Assembly: GCF_000421845.1 (NCBI RefSeq)
Contig: NZ_ATXU01000004.1
Span: 62,001 to 126,000, forward strand
Direction of reading: 5' to 3'
DNA length: 64,000 nt
Source of the DNA: Leucobacter chironomi DSM 19883
Lineage (GTDB): Bacteria > Actinomycetota > Actinomycetes > Actinomycetales > Microbacteriaceae
The position numbers and the translations under genes were made by a program. Position 1 is the first letter of the stretch, and each line of letters starts with the position of its first letter. The notes below the pieces were generated by a model. That model did not search any database, had not been told where the DNA came from, and saw nothing but the letters and a program-made list of their open reading frames with translations. This document shows positions 8,111 through 16,968 of the stretch, piece by piece.

Positions 8111-9187
8111 GTGACCAGCCTGAGTGACCTTCCTCTCCGCGCCAACCTCGTCGGCAAGCAGCCGTACGGTGCTCCCCAGGATCCCGTGCCGGTGAGCCTC
8201 AACGTCAACGAGAATACGCATCCCATCCCCGAGGATGTTGTCGCCGATATCGTGGAGTCGCTCGCGACGGCGGTGCGCGGGGTGAACCGCTATCCGGATC
8301 GCGAGTTCACGGAGCTGCGCGAGGCGCTCGCCGGATACCTCGGCCACGGCTTGACCGCCGAACAGCTGTGGGCCGCCAACGGCTCGAACGAGGTGCTGCA
8401 GCAGGTGCTGCAAGCCTTCGGCGGTCCCGGCCGCTCGCTGCTGAGCTTCACCCCCACCTACTCCATGTACCCGCTGCTCGCCTCGGGCACCGATACCGCG
8501 TGGGTCTCCGTCCCGCGTCCGGCCGACTACGTGCTCACCCCCGAGCTCGTGGTCGGGGCGCTGCGCGAGCATCGCCCGGACATCGCCATCCTGTGCGGCC
8601 CGAACAACCCCACGGGAACCCCGCTCGACCGCGAAGTGATCCTTGCCGCCTACGACGCCTTCGACGGCATCCTCATCGTCGACGAGGCCTACCACGAGTT
8701 CGACGCGGAGCACGAGAGCGCGGTCACGCTGCTGCCCGAGCGTTACCGCCTGCTCGTCTCCCGCACCATGAGCAAGGCCTTCGCCTTCGCCGGCGTGCGG
8801 CTCGGCTATCTCGCCGCCGACCCCGCGGTGATCGACGCACTGCGTCTCGTGCGCCTGCCGTACCACCTGTCGGCACTGACGCAGGCCGCCGCAACGGCCG
8901 CGATCCGCCACTCCGGTGAGATGCTCGCGACCGTCGCCGACATCCGCGAGCAGCGCGACCGGCTCGCCGAAGCTCTCGAAGCCCTCGGCTACGAGGTGCA
9001 CCCCTCCGGCGCGAACTTCCTGCTCGTCGGCGGCTTCGCCGACCCCGACGGCGTCTTCGAATCGCTGCGCGCGCAGGGCATCCTGATCCGCAACCTCGGC
9101 ATCGAAGGACACTTGCGCATCACCGCAGGCACCGAAGCCGAGACCACGACCGTGATCGACGCCATCACCGCGCTGACGTCGCGCTGA
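8111..9187 (+). CDS. hisC: Histidinol-phosphate aminotransferase HisC
   Basis: 358 residues. A PLP-dependent class I/II aminotransferase that turns imidazole-acetol phosphate into L-histidinol phosphate. Visible landmarks are NVNENTHPIPEDV near the N-terminus, AANGSNEVLQQ, ILCGPNNPTGTPL, the cofactor Asp in LIVDEAYHEF and the PLP lysine in SRTMSKAFAFAGVRLGY. The GTG start is set by a leaderless promoter 6 nt upstream. In many relatives hisC abuts hisB; here a redox gene pair and palindromic DNA separate them. The related Phe/aromatic aminotransferase is the alternative, but the nearby his genes favour HisC. Confidence 0.93.
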   Translation: MTSLSDLPLRANLVGKQPYGAPQDPVPVSLNVNENTHPIPEDVVADIVESLATAVRGVNRYPDREFTELREALAGYLGHGLTAEQLWAANGSNEVLQQVLQAFGGPGRSLLSFTPTYSMYPLLASGTDTAWVSVPRPADYVLTPELVVGALREHRPDIAILCGPNNPTGTPLDREVILAAYDAFDGILIVDEAYHEFDAEHESAVTLLPERYRLLVSRTMSKAFAFAGVRLGYLAADPAVIDALRLVRLPYHLSALTQAAATAAIRHSGEMLATVADIREQRDRLAEALEALGYEVHPSGANFLLVGGFADPDGVFESLRAQGILIRNLGIEGHLRITAGTEAETTTVIDAITALTSR

Positions 9188-9240
9188 GGTCGCGCTGACG
9201 CCGCGCTGACGCCGTCGCGCTGACGCCGTGCTGACGCCGC
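9178..9240 (+). repeat. Short degenerate tandem repeat of CGCTGACGCCG around the hisC stop
   Basis: About five imperfect copies of an 8-11 bp unit containing GCTGACGCCG begin in the last hisC codons and run through the stop into the gap. The repeated TGA triplets look like slippage products of the end of hisC. No function is evident. Confidence 0.6.
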
Positions 9241-9277
9241 GCCTGCGGCGGCCCCGCCCGACATCCGCGCGCTCGTG

Positions 9278-9338
9278 GAATCGGGGTCACTTTTGGTCGC
9301 GTGTTGCGATGACACGCGGCCAAAAGTGACCCCGATTC
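9278..9338. repeat. Long intergenic palindrome, 27-bp arms with one mismatch
   Basis: Arms 9278-9304 and 9312-9338 are complementary at 26 of 27 positions around a 7-nt loop; the core of the arm reads GGGGTCACTTTTGG. There is no T-run and no convergent gene, so a simple terminator is not the obvious explanation. It sits where the DsbA/CcdA pair separates hisC from hisB. Confidence 0.85.
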
Positions 9339-9441
9339 GGTGGAGGCGGGGGCTGGGCGTCGGGTGAGGAAGCGCCATCCGCGGGCGACGTTCACATACA
9401 AGTGACAGCTATCTCTCGAGCGTGCGGATAGGCTTGGCGCG

Positions 9442-10533
9442 ATGTCTCAGCACGAAAACGACCGCTCGGCCGGCGCCGAGAGCACCTCGGGCGCAGCCGA
9501 AGATCTTCCGACGCCGCCCGCGACGACTCATGCGCCGCCGCCCGCTGAGCCTCAGCTCGCTGACCAGGCGTCCGCTGAGCCGCCGCTCGCTGAGCTGCCG
9601 GACCCTGCAGAAGCAGAAGCAGAAGCAGAAGCAGCAGCAGCAGAAGCGGAAGCAGAAGCAAAAGCAGAGGCCCAGGCCCAGTCCCGGATCCCGGCGACGC
9701 CGCCTCGCCGCGGCCCGGCAGAGGGGCTCGACCGCCGCACGCTCGAGCGGCGGTATCGCTTGATGCGCAACCTGGTCGTGCTGCTCGTGGCGCTCGTCGT
9801 GGTGCTCGTCGGGGTATCCGCCTCGCAGTTCGCGCAGCTGCGGAGCGGCGGTGCCGCCGCGGGAACGACGCAGGGAGCGAACGGCGCCGCAGAAGGCGTC
9901 GCCGGGGCCGCAGGCTCGGCGCAGGACGGATCCGCCGATTCCGCGAGCTGCGCCGCACCCGAACGTCGTGATCCGAATGACGTGATGGCGCTCGGCGATG
10001 TCGACGCGCCCGTGGTCATCGCGGAGTGGACCGACTTCCGCTGCCCCTACTGCGGGGTGTTCTCGCGCGACACCCTGCCGGTGCTGCTCGACGAGTACGT
10101 CGAGACGGGGCAGGTGCGCATCGAGGTGCACGACGTCGACTTCATCGACGGCGAGGTGTCGGCCCGGGTCGCGGTGGCGGCGAGAGCCGCGGGCGAGCAG
10201 GGGCGCTACTTCGAGTATCTTTTCGCCGTGTACGACGCGATGAGCCAGGATCGTCCCGCGATCACGGACGCGGTGCTCGTCGACTACGCGCGGCAGGCGG
10301 GCGTGGCCGACATCGAGCGCTTCACGAGCGATCTCGACAGCCCCCGCCTGCGCGAGGCGGTGCGGGCGAGCAGCGAACAGGCGAAGCAGCTGGGCGTCGG
10401 CTCGGTGCCGTTCTTCGCCGAGACCGCGAGCTGCCGGGTGCTGCAGGGGGCGCAGCCGATCGAGCAGTTCCGCAGCTTCCTGGACGCCGCGGTGACCGCC
10501 GCCGAGTCGGGCCGCAGCAAGACCGGCGAGTAG
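9442..10533 (+). CDS. Membrane-anchored DsbA-family thioredoxin-like protein
   Basis: 363 residues. A long cytosolic N-terminus (1-109) contains an Ala-Glu low-complexity stretch at about 56-80. One membrane helix follows at about 111-129, then an extracellular DsbA-like domain from about 180. The active-site motif is CPYC at 201-204 (TDFRCPYCGVFS), with the cis-Pro loop in VGSVPFF. It should form or isomerise disulfides in exported proteins. The next gene is a CcdA-type electron carrier 6 bp downstream, a natural redox partner. TAGGCT at 9429-9434 lies 7 nt before ATG 9442, suggesting a leaderless transcript. Confidence 0.85.
   Translation: MSQHENDRSAGAESTSGAAEDLPTPPATTHAPPPAEPQLADQASAEPPLAELPDPAEAEAEAEAAAAEAEAEAKAEAQAQSRIPATPPRRGPAEGLDRRTLERRYRLMRNLVVLLVALVVVLVGVSASQFAQLRSGGAAAGTTQGANGAAEGVAGAAGSAQDGSADSASCAAPERRDPNDVMALGDVDAPVVIAEWTDFRCPYCGVFSRDTLPVLLDEYVETGQVRIEVHDVDFIDGEVSARVAVAARAAGEQGRYFEYLFAVYDAMSQDRPAITDAVLVDYARQAGVADIERFTSDLDSPRLREAVRASSEQAKQLGVGSVPFFAETASCRVLQGAQPIEQFRSFLDAAVTAAESGRSKTGE
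9606..9669 (+). repeat. GAAGCA-type microsatellite encoding an Ala-Glu tract
   Basis: Imperfect head-to-tail GAAGCA and GCA units, noticeably richer in A and less GC-rich than the surroundings, encode alternating Glu and Ala in the DsbA-like protein. Units are multiples of 3, so copy changes would alter length, not frame. Confidence 0.8.
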
Positions 10534-10539
10534 AGCGAG

Positions 10540-11394
10540 GTGGAGCTCACCCTGCTCGGAGCCTTCCTCGGCGGCACGCTGACGCTGCTGAGCCCCTGCT
10601 CGGCGATGCTGCTGCCGGCGTTCTTCGCGTACGCGTTCAGCAGCCCCGGTGCGTTGATCGCGCGCACGGGGGTGTTCTTCCTCGGCCTCGCCACCTCGCT
10701 GGTGCCGCTCGGGCTGCTCGCCGGCAGCGTCGGTGCGTGGGTGACGCTGCACCGTGACGGCCTCATGACCGTCGCAGCCATCGTCGTGATCGTGCTGGGT
10801 GCCGCGATGATGCTCGGGATCCGCCTGCCGACGATGACCCGGCAGCGCGGCGCGAAGAGCACGTCGATCGCCTCGGTGTACCTGCTCGGCACCGTCTACG
10901 GCCTCGCCGGGGTGTGCGCCGGGCCGCTGCTCGGGGCGGCCCTCACCATGGCCGCGTACGGCGGCGACGCGCTGCTCGGCGGGCTGGTGATGCTCGTCTT
11001 CGCGGCGGGCATGGCCCTGCCGCTGCTGCTGCTCGCCCTGCTGTGGGAGCGGATCCCGGGCGTGCGGCGCCTGGTGCGCCCGCGCGAGCTCGTGATCGGC
11101 CGCTGGCGCAACGCGTGGAGCAGCGTCATCGGCGGCGCGCTCACGGCGGGCATCGGAGTGCTGCTGCTCGTCACCCGCGGCACGAGCGCGCTCGGCAGCG
11201 CACTCGGATACTCGGAGCAGGCGCGCATCGAGGGCTGGGTGCAGCAGGCGTCGGGCGCGATCCCGAACTGGGCGTTCCTCGTGGCGGTGCTCGTCGTCGG
11301 CGGCCTCTGGATCGCGGTGCGCCAGGCGCTGCGCCCCGATCCCGAGCCGAGCGGCGAGGCGCCGGCAGAGAACGCGACCCGCGATCCCCGATAG
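10540..11394 (+). CDS. CcdA/DsbD-type transmembrane thiol electron carrier
   Basis: 284 residues with six or seven predicted hydrophobic helices. The CcdA signature is present: one cysteine in each half, C20 ([11 protein letters not shown]) and C126 ([11 protein letters not shown]), each followed by small/Pro residues. Such proteins carry reducing equivalents from cytosolic thioredoxin to extracytoplasmic thioredoxin-fold partners. The GTG start is 6 bp after the DsbA-like gene, with GAGCGAGG upstream. The likely job is to keep that protein, or a cytochrome c maturation partner, reduced. The stop codon TAG is also the first half of the hisB -10 hexamer. Confidence 0.85.
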   Translation: MELTLLGAFLGGTLTLLSPCSAMLLPAFFAYAFSSPGALIARTGVFFLGLATSLVPLGLLAGSVGAWVTLHRDGLMTVAAIVVIVLGAAMMLGIRLPTMTRQRGAKSTSIASVYLLGTVYGLAGVCAGPLLGAALTMAAYGGDALLGGLVMLVFAAGMALPLLLLALLWERIPGVRRLVRPRELVIGRWRNAWSSVIGGALTAGIGVLLLVTRGTSALGSALGYSEQARIEGWVQQASGAIPNWAFLVAVLVVGGLWIAVRQALRPDPEPSGEAPAENATRDPR

Positions 11395-11397
11395 AAT
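11392..11397 (+). promoter_or_regulatory. -10 element of leaderless hisB, overlapping the ccdA-like stop
   Basis: TAGAAT, 7 nt before ATG 11405. The first three bases are the stop codon of the upstream gene. The 7-nt spacing matches other starts in this window and favours ATG 11405 over GTG 11399. Confidence 0.6.
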
Positions 11398-11404
11398 CGT
11401 GCGC

Positions 11405-12013
11405 ATGACCGCAGCAGCACGCACCGCCTCGCTCGAACGCTCCACGAGCGAGTCGCAGATCAGTCTGAGCCTCGACCTCGACGGCACCGGCGCCTCGGAC
11501 ATCGACACCGGTGTGCCCTTCTTCGATCACATGCTCACGGCCCTCGCCCGGCACTCGCTCACCGATCTCACGGTGCGCGCCACCGGCGACGTGCACATCG
11601 ACGTGCACCACACCGTCGAGGACACCGGCATCCTGCTCGGCCAGGCGATCCTCGAGGCGCTCGGCGACAAGAGCGGCATCTCGCGTTACGGCGACGCCTT
11701 CGTGCCCCTCGACGAGGCCCTCGCGCAGGCCGTGGTCGACATCTCGGGCCGCCCCTACCTCGTGCACTCGGGCGAGCCCGCGGGCTTCGAATTCCACCTC
11801 ATCGGCGGGCACTTCACCGGCTCGATGGTGCGTCACTTCTTCGAGGCGCTGGTGCTGAACGCGCGGCTCACGGTGCACCTGAAGCTGGTCGAGGGGCGGG
11901 ATCCGCACCACATCGCCGAGGCCGAGTTCAAGGCCTTCGCCCGCGCACTGCGCCAGGCGAAGGCGCTCGATCCGCTCGTCGCGGGCATCCCCTCCACCAA
12001 GGGAGCCCTGTGA
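11405..12013 (+). CDS. hisB: Imidazoleglycerol-phosphate dehydratase HisB
   Basis: 202 residues, a monofunctional HisB without the phosphatase domain found in enterics. It dehydrates imidazole-glycerol phosphate to imidazole-acetol phosphate. The metal-binding histidine motifs are present: [31 protein letters not shown] and, in the second half, [16 protein letters not shown] and [17 protein letters not shown] 11399 is two codons upstream in frame; ATG 11405 is preferred from promoter spacing. The stop overlaps hisH by 4 bp. Confidence 0.97.
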   Translation: MTAAARTASLERSTSESQISLSLDLDGTGASDIDTGVPFFDHMLTALARHSLTDLTVRATGDVHIDVHHTVEDTGILLGQAILEALGDKSGISRYGDAFVPLDEALAQAVVDISGRPYLVHSGEPAGFEFHLIGGHFTGSMVRHFFEALVLNARLTVHLKLVEGRDPHHIAEAEFKAFARALRQAKALDPLVAGIPSTKGAL

Positions 12014-12669
12014 CGGGGAACGGCGTCGCCGAGGAGGCCTCGAGCAAGCGCGTCGTCGTCCTCGACTACGGTTCGGGCAATGTGCACTCGGCGGTGAAGG
12101 CGCTCGCGAAGGCGGGCGCCGAGGTCGAGCTGACCCGGGATCCGCGGGCGGTCGCCGAGGCCGACGGCCTGCTCGTGCCGGGCGTGGGCGCCTTCGACGC
12201 GGTGATGCAGCAGCTGCGCGCCGTGCGCGGCGACGAGATGATCGACCGCCGGCTCGCCGGGGGTCGCCCCGTGCTGGGTATCTGCGTGGGTGAGCAGGTG
12301 ATGTTCGAGCGCGGCGTCGAGCGCGGCATCGAGACCGAGGGGCTCGGCCAGTGGCCCGGCACCGTGCGTCGGCTCGAAGCCGGGGTGCTGCCGCACATGG
12401 GGTGGAGCACCGTCGAGGCGCCCGAGAACTCGGTGCTGTTCCGCGGCATCGCCCAGGAGCGCTTCTACTTCGTGCACAGCTATGCGGCCACCGAGTGGAC
12501 GCTCGAGGGCCGCGGCGAGGCCACGCGGCCGATCGTCACCTGGGCCGAGCACGGCGAGCGCTTCGTCGCCGCCGTCGAGAACGGCCCGCTGAGCGCCACC
12601 CAGTTCCACCCCGAGAAGTCCGGCGAAGCCGGCATCCAGCTGCTGCGCAACTGGATCTCGACCCTCTGA
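12010..12669 (+). CDS. hisH: Imidazole glycerol phosphate synthase, glutaminase subunit HisH
   Basis: 219 residues. This class I glutamine amidotransferase feeds ammonia to HisF for imidazole ring closure. The nucleophile is Cys92 ([12 protein letters not shown]), and the His-Glu pair is in TQFHPEKSG near the C-terminus. The N-terminus [13 protein letters not shown] is typical. Its start overlaps hisB by 4 bp and priA follows 40 bp later. HisF, its obligate partner, is not in this window and must be encoded elsewhere. Confidence 0.96.
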   Translation: MTGNGVAEEASSKRVVVLDYGSGNVHSAVKALAKAGAEVELTRDPRAVAEADGLLVPGVGAFDAVMQQLRAVRGDEMIDRRLAGGRPVLGICVGEQVMFERGVERGIETEGLGQWPGTVRRLEAGVLPHMGWSTVEAPENSVLFRGIAQERFYFVHSYAATEWTLEGRGEATRPIVTWAEHGERFVAAVENGPLSATQFHPEKSGEAGIQLLRNWISTL

Positions 12670-12709
12670 TCCTCGACCCCCACCCTCGTACCGAAGGAGC
12701 ACCGCACAC

Positions 12710-13456
12710 ATGAGCGAACTGGCGCAGGGCCCGAAGCTGCAGCTGCTGCCCGCGATCGACATGGTCGACGGCAAGGCGGTGCGACTCACCCAGGGCGAGG
12801 CCGGCACCGAGACCAACTACGGCAGCCCCGTTGATGCCGCGCTCGACTGGATCGAGCAGGGCGCCGAGTGGATCCACCTCGTCGACCTCGACGCAGCCTT
12901 CGGCCGCGGCAGCAACGTCGCGGTGGCGCGCAAGATCATCAAGCGCGCCGGCGACGTCAATATCGAGTTCTCGGGCGGCATCCGCGACGACGCGAGTCTC
13001 GAGGCGGCCCTCGAGATGGGGGCGCGCCGCGTCAACCTCGGCACGGCGGCGCTCGAGAACCCGGAGTGGACCCGCGCGGTGATCGCCCGCTACGGCGAGC
13101 AGATCGCGGTGGGTCTCGACGTGCGCGGGGAGACCCTCGCGGCCCGCGGTTGGACCGAGGACGGCGGCAATCTCTGGGATGTGCTGGAGCGACTGGAGGA
13201 CGCCGGCTGCTCGCGCTACGTGGTGACCGACGTCACCAAGGACGGCACGATGCGCGGCCCCAACGTCGATCTGCTGCGCAAGGTGTGCGCCCGCACCTCG
13301 CGCCCCGTGGTCGCCTCGGGCGGCGTGTCGAGCCTCGACGATCTGGTCGCGCTGCGCGAGATCGTGCCGCTCGGCGTGGAGGGCGCGATCATCGGGAAGG
13401 CCCTCTACGACGGCGCTTTCACGCTGCCCGCCGCGCTCGACGTGGCCGGTCGCTGA
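12710..13456 (+). CDS. priA: Phosphoribosyl isomerase HisA/PriA
   Basis: 248 residues, a (beta/alpha)8 barrel with two half-repeats. The N-terminal phosphate-site sequence [19 protein letters not shown] and the C-terminal [14 protein letters not shown] are diagnostic. It isomerises ProFAR in histidine synthesis; in most actinobacteria the same protein (PriA) also does the TrpF reaction. No trpF is seen here, but the window is too small to decide. GAAGGAG lies about 10 nt before ATG 12710. An sseB-like gene follows, as in relatives. Confidence 0.94.
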   Translation: MSELAQGPKLQLLPAIDMVDGKAVRLTQGEAGTETNYGSPVDAALDWIEQGAEWIHLVDLDAAFGRGSNVAVARKIIKRAGDVNIEFSGGIRDDASLEAALEMGARRVNLGTAALENPEWTRAVIARYGEQIAVGLDVRGETLAARGWTEDGGNLWDVLERLEDAGCSRYVVTDVTKDGTMRGPNVDLLRKVCARTSRPVVASGGVSSLDDLVALREIVPLGVEGAIIGKALYDGAFTLPAALDVAGR

Positions 13457-13480
13457 CGATCCGCGTTCACGCGAACACGC

Positions 13481-14362
13481 ATGGCCATCAGGAAGCTGCC
13501 CTCGACCGGTGACGCGCCGCGCTCGACCGGGGTGCCCGAGAGTCTCGTGCCGGGCGGCGCCGCCGACTCGGCCGGCTTCCCCTGGGACGGGCGCACCTTC
13601 GATCATCACGGCACTGCCTTCTCGGACGACGACGGTGCGACGCCGGCGGCGTGGGGGGCGGCGGTCGCGGGCGTGCGGCGGGCCGCGGCTCGGCTGACCG
13701 CGGGGGAGCCGGGGGCGGATCTCGATGCGCTCGCGGGGGCCCACGCCGATGCGATCGTGGCGCTCTCGGGGGTGCGCCTGCTGATTCCGCTGCTCGCGGA
13801 GGCGGGCGAGACGGGGCTGACGCCTGACGGTCGCACGGTCGAGAAGTCGCAGGAGCTGTCGATCGTGACGGTCGCCGCGCCCGACGGACGGCGGGTGATG
13901 CCGGTGTTCAGCTCGGTGGAGGCGATGCGTCACTGGCACGCCGAGGCGCGGCCGATCCCGGTCCCCGGCCCGCAGGTCGCGCTCGCCGCCGCGCAGGAGG
14001 AGACCGACCTCATCATCATCGATCCGGGCAGCCCCGCGCAGGAGTTCGGGGTCCGGCGCACCCAGTTGCAGGCTGCCGCGCTCGGCGAGCGCTGCGTGCC
14101 GGCCTGGGCGGATCCGCGGGTGCTGGAGGCGTTCCGGGCGTCGATGGCGGGGGAGCCTCGTGTCGCGGAGTTGCTGCTGGTGCCGGGCGATCCCGAGGCG
14201 CGACTGCTCGCGGCGGAGACGGATGTGGTGCTGCGCCTCGCGCCGGGACTGGCGCGGGAGGAGTTGCGGCAGATCGTCGCGGACGCGCAGCAGCGCTGGG
14301 CTGCGGACGCGATTATCGCGGAGCGCGTCGACTCGCTGCGGGTACGGCCCGTCGCGGCCTGA
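13481..14362 (+). CDS. SseB-family protein
   Basis: 293 residues. The middle reads LIPLLAEAGETG and VMPVFSSVEAMRHWH, the SseB N-terminal domain pattern, followed by DLIIIDPGSPAQEFGVRR and a C-terminal SseB-like region. The molecular role is unknown; enteric SseB relates to serine sensitivity. In actinobacteria it commonly follows hisA/priA, as here with a 24-bp gap, so it is probably the last gene of the his operon. Confidence 0.85.
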   Translation: MAIRKLPSTGDAPRSTGVPESLVPGGAADSAGFPWDGRTFDHHGTAFSDDDGATPAAWGAAVAGVRRAAARLTAGEPGADLDALAGAHADAIVALSGVRLLIPLLAEAGETGLTPDGRTVEKSQELSIVTVAAPDGRRVMPVFSSVEAMRHWHAEARPIPVPGPQVALAAAQEETDLIIIDPGSPAQEFGVRRTQLQAAALGERCVPAWADPRVLEAFRASMAGEPRVAELLLVPGDPEARLLAAETDVVLRLAPGLAREELRQIVADAQQRWAADAIIAERVDSLRVRPVAA

Positions 14363-14459
14363 CAGGCTCGGCCTGACGGATTCGGTGAGCTTTCGGGGCG
14401 CTGCTGCGCGATCGCGCCGGTCGCGGGCTCGCAAGTGAGCGTCGCCCTACGATCGGGGC

Positions 14460-15785
14460 ATGACTCAGCTGTCGCCCCGCGTCCGAATCGGCTACGCCCT
14501 CGGCGGGATCACCTCGGGCACCTACGGCACCGTGCCCGGCCTGATCCTCATCCCGTTCCTCACCGATCACCTGGGGGTGGCGGCGTCGCTCGCCGGCCTG
14601 ATCGTCTTCGCCCCGAAGGCGTGGGACTTCCTCCTCAATCCGATCGCGGGGCGGGTGAGCGACCGCTCGCGGCACCCGCGCGACCGCCGACGGCCCTTCG
14701 TGATCCGCGCGGGCGCGCTGCTGGCGGTCGTGTTCGTGGTGATCTTCATCGGCCCGACCGAGCCGCCGCTGCTCGCGGGCCTCTGGGTGCTGCTGATCTC
14801 GCTCGTCTGCGCCAGCGCCTACGCCTTCTTCCAGGTGCCCTTCCTCTCGATGGCGGCCGAGATTACCGACGACTACACCGAGCGCACGCGGCTCACCACC
14901 TGGCGGGTCGCGGTATTCAGCCTCGCGATCCTCGTCTCCGGGGCGGCCGCCCCGATGATCGTCGAAGCCGGTGACGGGATCGTCGGCTACCGGATCATGG
15001 CTGTCGTGATGGCGGTGCTGATCCTCTGCGGCGCGGTCGGGCTGTGGCTCGGCACCCGGGGCGTCGAGCTGACCCGCGACGAGGAGGCCGGGGGCCGGCT
15101 GGTGGAGCAGCTCGGCGTCGTGCTGCGCGATCGCGACGCGAGGCGGCTGGTCGCGGCGTTCGTGCTGCAGGCCGTCGCGATCGGCATGGTGCTCAGCGGA
15201 GTGGTCTACGTGGCGCGGCACGTGGTGGAGGATCCGAGCGTGGCGACGCTCGCCTTCGTGTGCTTCGTCGGGCCGGCCGTGCTGTTCGCGCCGCTCTGGT
15301 CGCGTCTGGGGGTACGGCTCGGCAAGAAACGGGGTTTCGCGGTGGCGACGGCGATCATGTCGCTCGGCCTGCTGGGCCTGGTGGCCACGCGGGCGGGCGA
15401 TATCGCGGTGCTGTACGCGGCGGCCGCGGTGGTGGGCGTGGGGTATGCGGGAGCGCAGATCTTCCCGCTCGCCATGCTGCCGGATGTCGCGGCGGAGGAC
15501 GCGCGGCGCTCGGGTGTGAACCGCATCGGCATGATCTCGGGGCTGTGGTCGGGCTTCGAACTGCTGGGCCTGGCGCTCGGGCCGGCGCTGCTCGGTCTGC
15601 TCCTCAGCCTGGGCGGGTACGTGGAGGGGGTGGGCCGTGCGGCGGCGCAGTCCGAGTCGGCGCAGTGGGCGATCGTGATCGGCGTCTCGGTCGTGCCCGC
15701 GCTGCTGTGCCTGGCGAGCCTGCTGCCGCTCTCGGGGTATCGGCTCGACGCGCAGCTGCGGGAGCGGGTGGCGCAGCAGCGGTAG
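14460..15785 (+). CDS. MFS transporter, GPH/sugar-type
   Basis: 441 residues with about twelve hydrophobic helices. LVIFAPKAWDFLLNPIAGRVSDRSRHPRDRRRPF is the cytosolic loop 2-3 region, close to the glycoside-pentoside-hexuronide:cation symporter branch. The second half repeats the fold with WSRLGVRLGKKRGF. Substrate is unknown. ATG 14460 stands 6 nt after TACGAT (14448-14453), so the message is probably leaderless and separate from the his operon. The convergent AsnC-type gene lies 86 bp downstream. Confidence 0.85.
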   Translation: MTQLSPRVRIGYALGGITSGTYGTVPGLILIPFLTDHLGVAASLAGLIVFAPKAWDFLLNPIAGRVSDRSRHPRDRRRPFVIRAGALLAVVFVVIFIGPTEPPLLAGLWVLLISLVCASAYAFFQVPFLSMAAEITDDYTERTRLTTWRVAVFSLAILVSGAAAPMIVEAGDGIVGYRIMAVVMAVLILCGAVGLWLGTRGVELTRDEEAGGRLVEQLGVVLRDRDARRLVAAFVLQAVAIGMVLSGVVYVARHVVEDPSVATLAFVCFVGPAVLFAPLWSRLGVRLGKKRGFAVATAIMSLGLLGLVATRAGDIAVLYAAAAVVGVGYAGAQIFPLAMLPDVAAEDARRSGVNRIGMISGLWSGFELLGLALGPALLGLLLSLGGYVEGVGRAAAQSESAQWAIVIGVSVVPALLCLASLLPLSGYRLDAQLRERVAQQR

Positions 15786-15804
15786 GGCGGATCGCGGCGC
15801 TGGC

Positions 15805-15840
15805 GCGCCGGGTGCGCCGGGTGCGCCGGGCGCGCCGGGT
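15805..15840 (+). repeat. Four tandem copies of a 9-bp unit GCGCCGGGT
   Basis: Four back-to-back units (the third ends in C) in the 86-bp gap between the convergent MFS and AsnC-type genes. Probably a slippage-prone minisatellite; no hairpin terminator is evident beside it. Confidence 0.75.
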
Positions 15841-15871
15841 GCGAGCGCGTCGCCCCGTCTCGTGCCAAGGT

Positions 15872-16951
15872 CTACCAGCGCACGTCGACCCGGCCCGTGG
15901 ACCGGTCCCACTCGTCGAGCAGGTGCCCGTTCCGCTTGCGGGCGCCCAGCACGGTCCAGCGGTCGACGATCTCGATGCCGTCGCCGAGGGCGCGCTCGAT
16001 CTCGGGGAGCGCGGTCAGTGTCGTCGCTCGCGCGCTGATGCAGAGCGGGGCGGGGCCCACGACCTGCAGCACCCGGTAGCAGTGGGGCAGTCGCCTGGCC
16101 CGTCCGCCCGCGGCGGACGGATCGGGGGAGGCCGCCCAGAGCATCGCGCCGCGCCGCAGCCCCGCGGCCCACGACGACAGGTCGCAGCCGAGCCCGAGCC
16201 GCCCGGATGCCGCGGCCCGGTCCACTGCGCGGCGAGCGGTGGCCTCGGAGACGCCGAGTCGCGAGGCCAGCGTCGCGGCGCTCGCGCGGGGGTCTTCGGC
16301 CAGCGCCTCGGTCAGTTCGGAGACGATCTCGGGTTTCGGGGGCTTCGGCGCGGGGCCGTGGCTCCGAGCGGCTGCGATCCGCTGCCCGCGGGGGTCGAGC
16401 GCGCCGGTGCGCCACGAGGAGTCCTCGGCGATCACGGCGGAGACGACGTGCATGTCCGGCGCGGTGGCACCCGCGCCGAGCGATGCGGCCTCGGTGAGCT
16501 CCTGCACGCGCCGTCCGAGGCTGCGGAGGCCGGATCCGGAGGCCACGAGCACCACGATCCCGGCGGAGGTCTCTTCGACGCTGAGCGCCCAGGGCGGCGC
16601 CGAGATCGCGTCGAGGTCGGCACCCGCACCGAGTCGCACCATCGCGAGGTCGGTGGTGGACTGCCACTGCGACGACTGCGGCCAGCAGCTGAGCCAGGCG
16701 AGGCGTTCTTCCTGCATCTGTTCCCAGCGGCGCGCCACCGTCGCGCTGTCGGCCCGCACGGCTGCGGCGACGCGGGTCCACGGTGTTCGGGCGTCGATCT
16801 GCAGCGCGTGCACGATCGCGAGGTCGAGCTCGTCGAGGAGGCGGGGCGGGGCGTCGCCTGCGGGGGCTGCGAAGCGCGCATGTGAAGGAAACGCCTTGTC
16901 TCTCGGAGGTTGCAGCAGGATCACGCCTGCCTGCCGGTGGAAACTGATCAT
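15872..16951 (-). CDS. Lrp/AsnC-type transcriptional regulator with two HTH domains
   Basis: 359 residues, about twice a simple AsnC protein. An N-terminal AsnC helix-turn-helix (LDELDLAIVHALQIDARTPWTRVAAAV, about 40-85) is followed by a ligand-domain-like region. A second HTH (RASAATLASRLGVSEATARRAV) sits near 220-240, with another ligand-binding-like half after it. Such double AsnC proteins are common in actinobacteria. It is divergent from the M28-like gene, with only 17 bp between start codons, so it probably controls that pair and itself. ATG 16951 is the first start in frame but lacks a clear promoter or ribosome site, so the true start may be slightly internal. Confidence 0.8.
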   Translation of the reverse strand: MISFHRQAGVILLQPPRDKAFPSHARFAAPAGDAPPRLLDELDLAIVHALQIDARTPWTRVAAAVRADSATVARRWEQMQEERLAWLSCWPQSSQWQSTTDLAMVRLGAGADLDAISAPPWALSVEETSAGIVVLVASGSGLRSLGRRVQELTEAASLGAGATAPDMHVVSAVIAEDSSWRTGALDPRGQRIAAARSHGPAPKPPKPEIVSELTEALAEDPRASAATLASRLGVSEATARRAVDRAAASGRLGLGCDLSSWAAGLRRGAMLWAASPDPSAAGGRARRLPHCYRVLQVVGPAPLCISARATTLTALPEIERALGDGIEIVDRWTVLGARKRNGHLLDEWDRSTGRVDVRW

Positions 16952-16956
16952 AGCCG

Positions 16957-16962
16957 TACGCT
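16957..16962 (+). promoter_or_regulatory. -10 element of the leaderless M28-like gene
   Basis: TACGCT, 6 nt before ATG 16969 and inside the 17-bp gap to the divergent AsnC-type gene. A regulator bound here would cover both starts. Confidence 0.55.
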
Positions 16963-16968
16963 CGGCGT

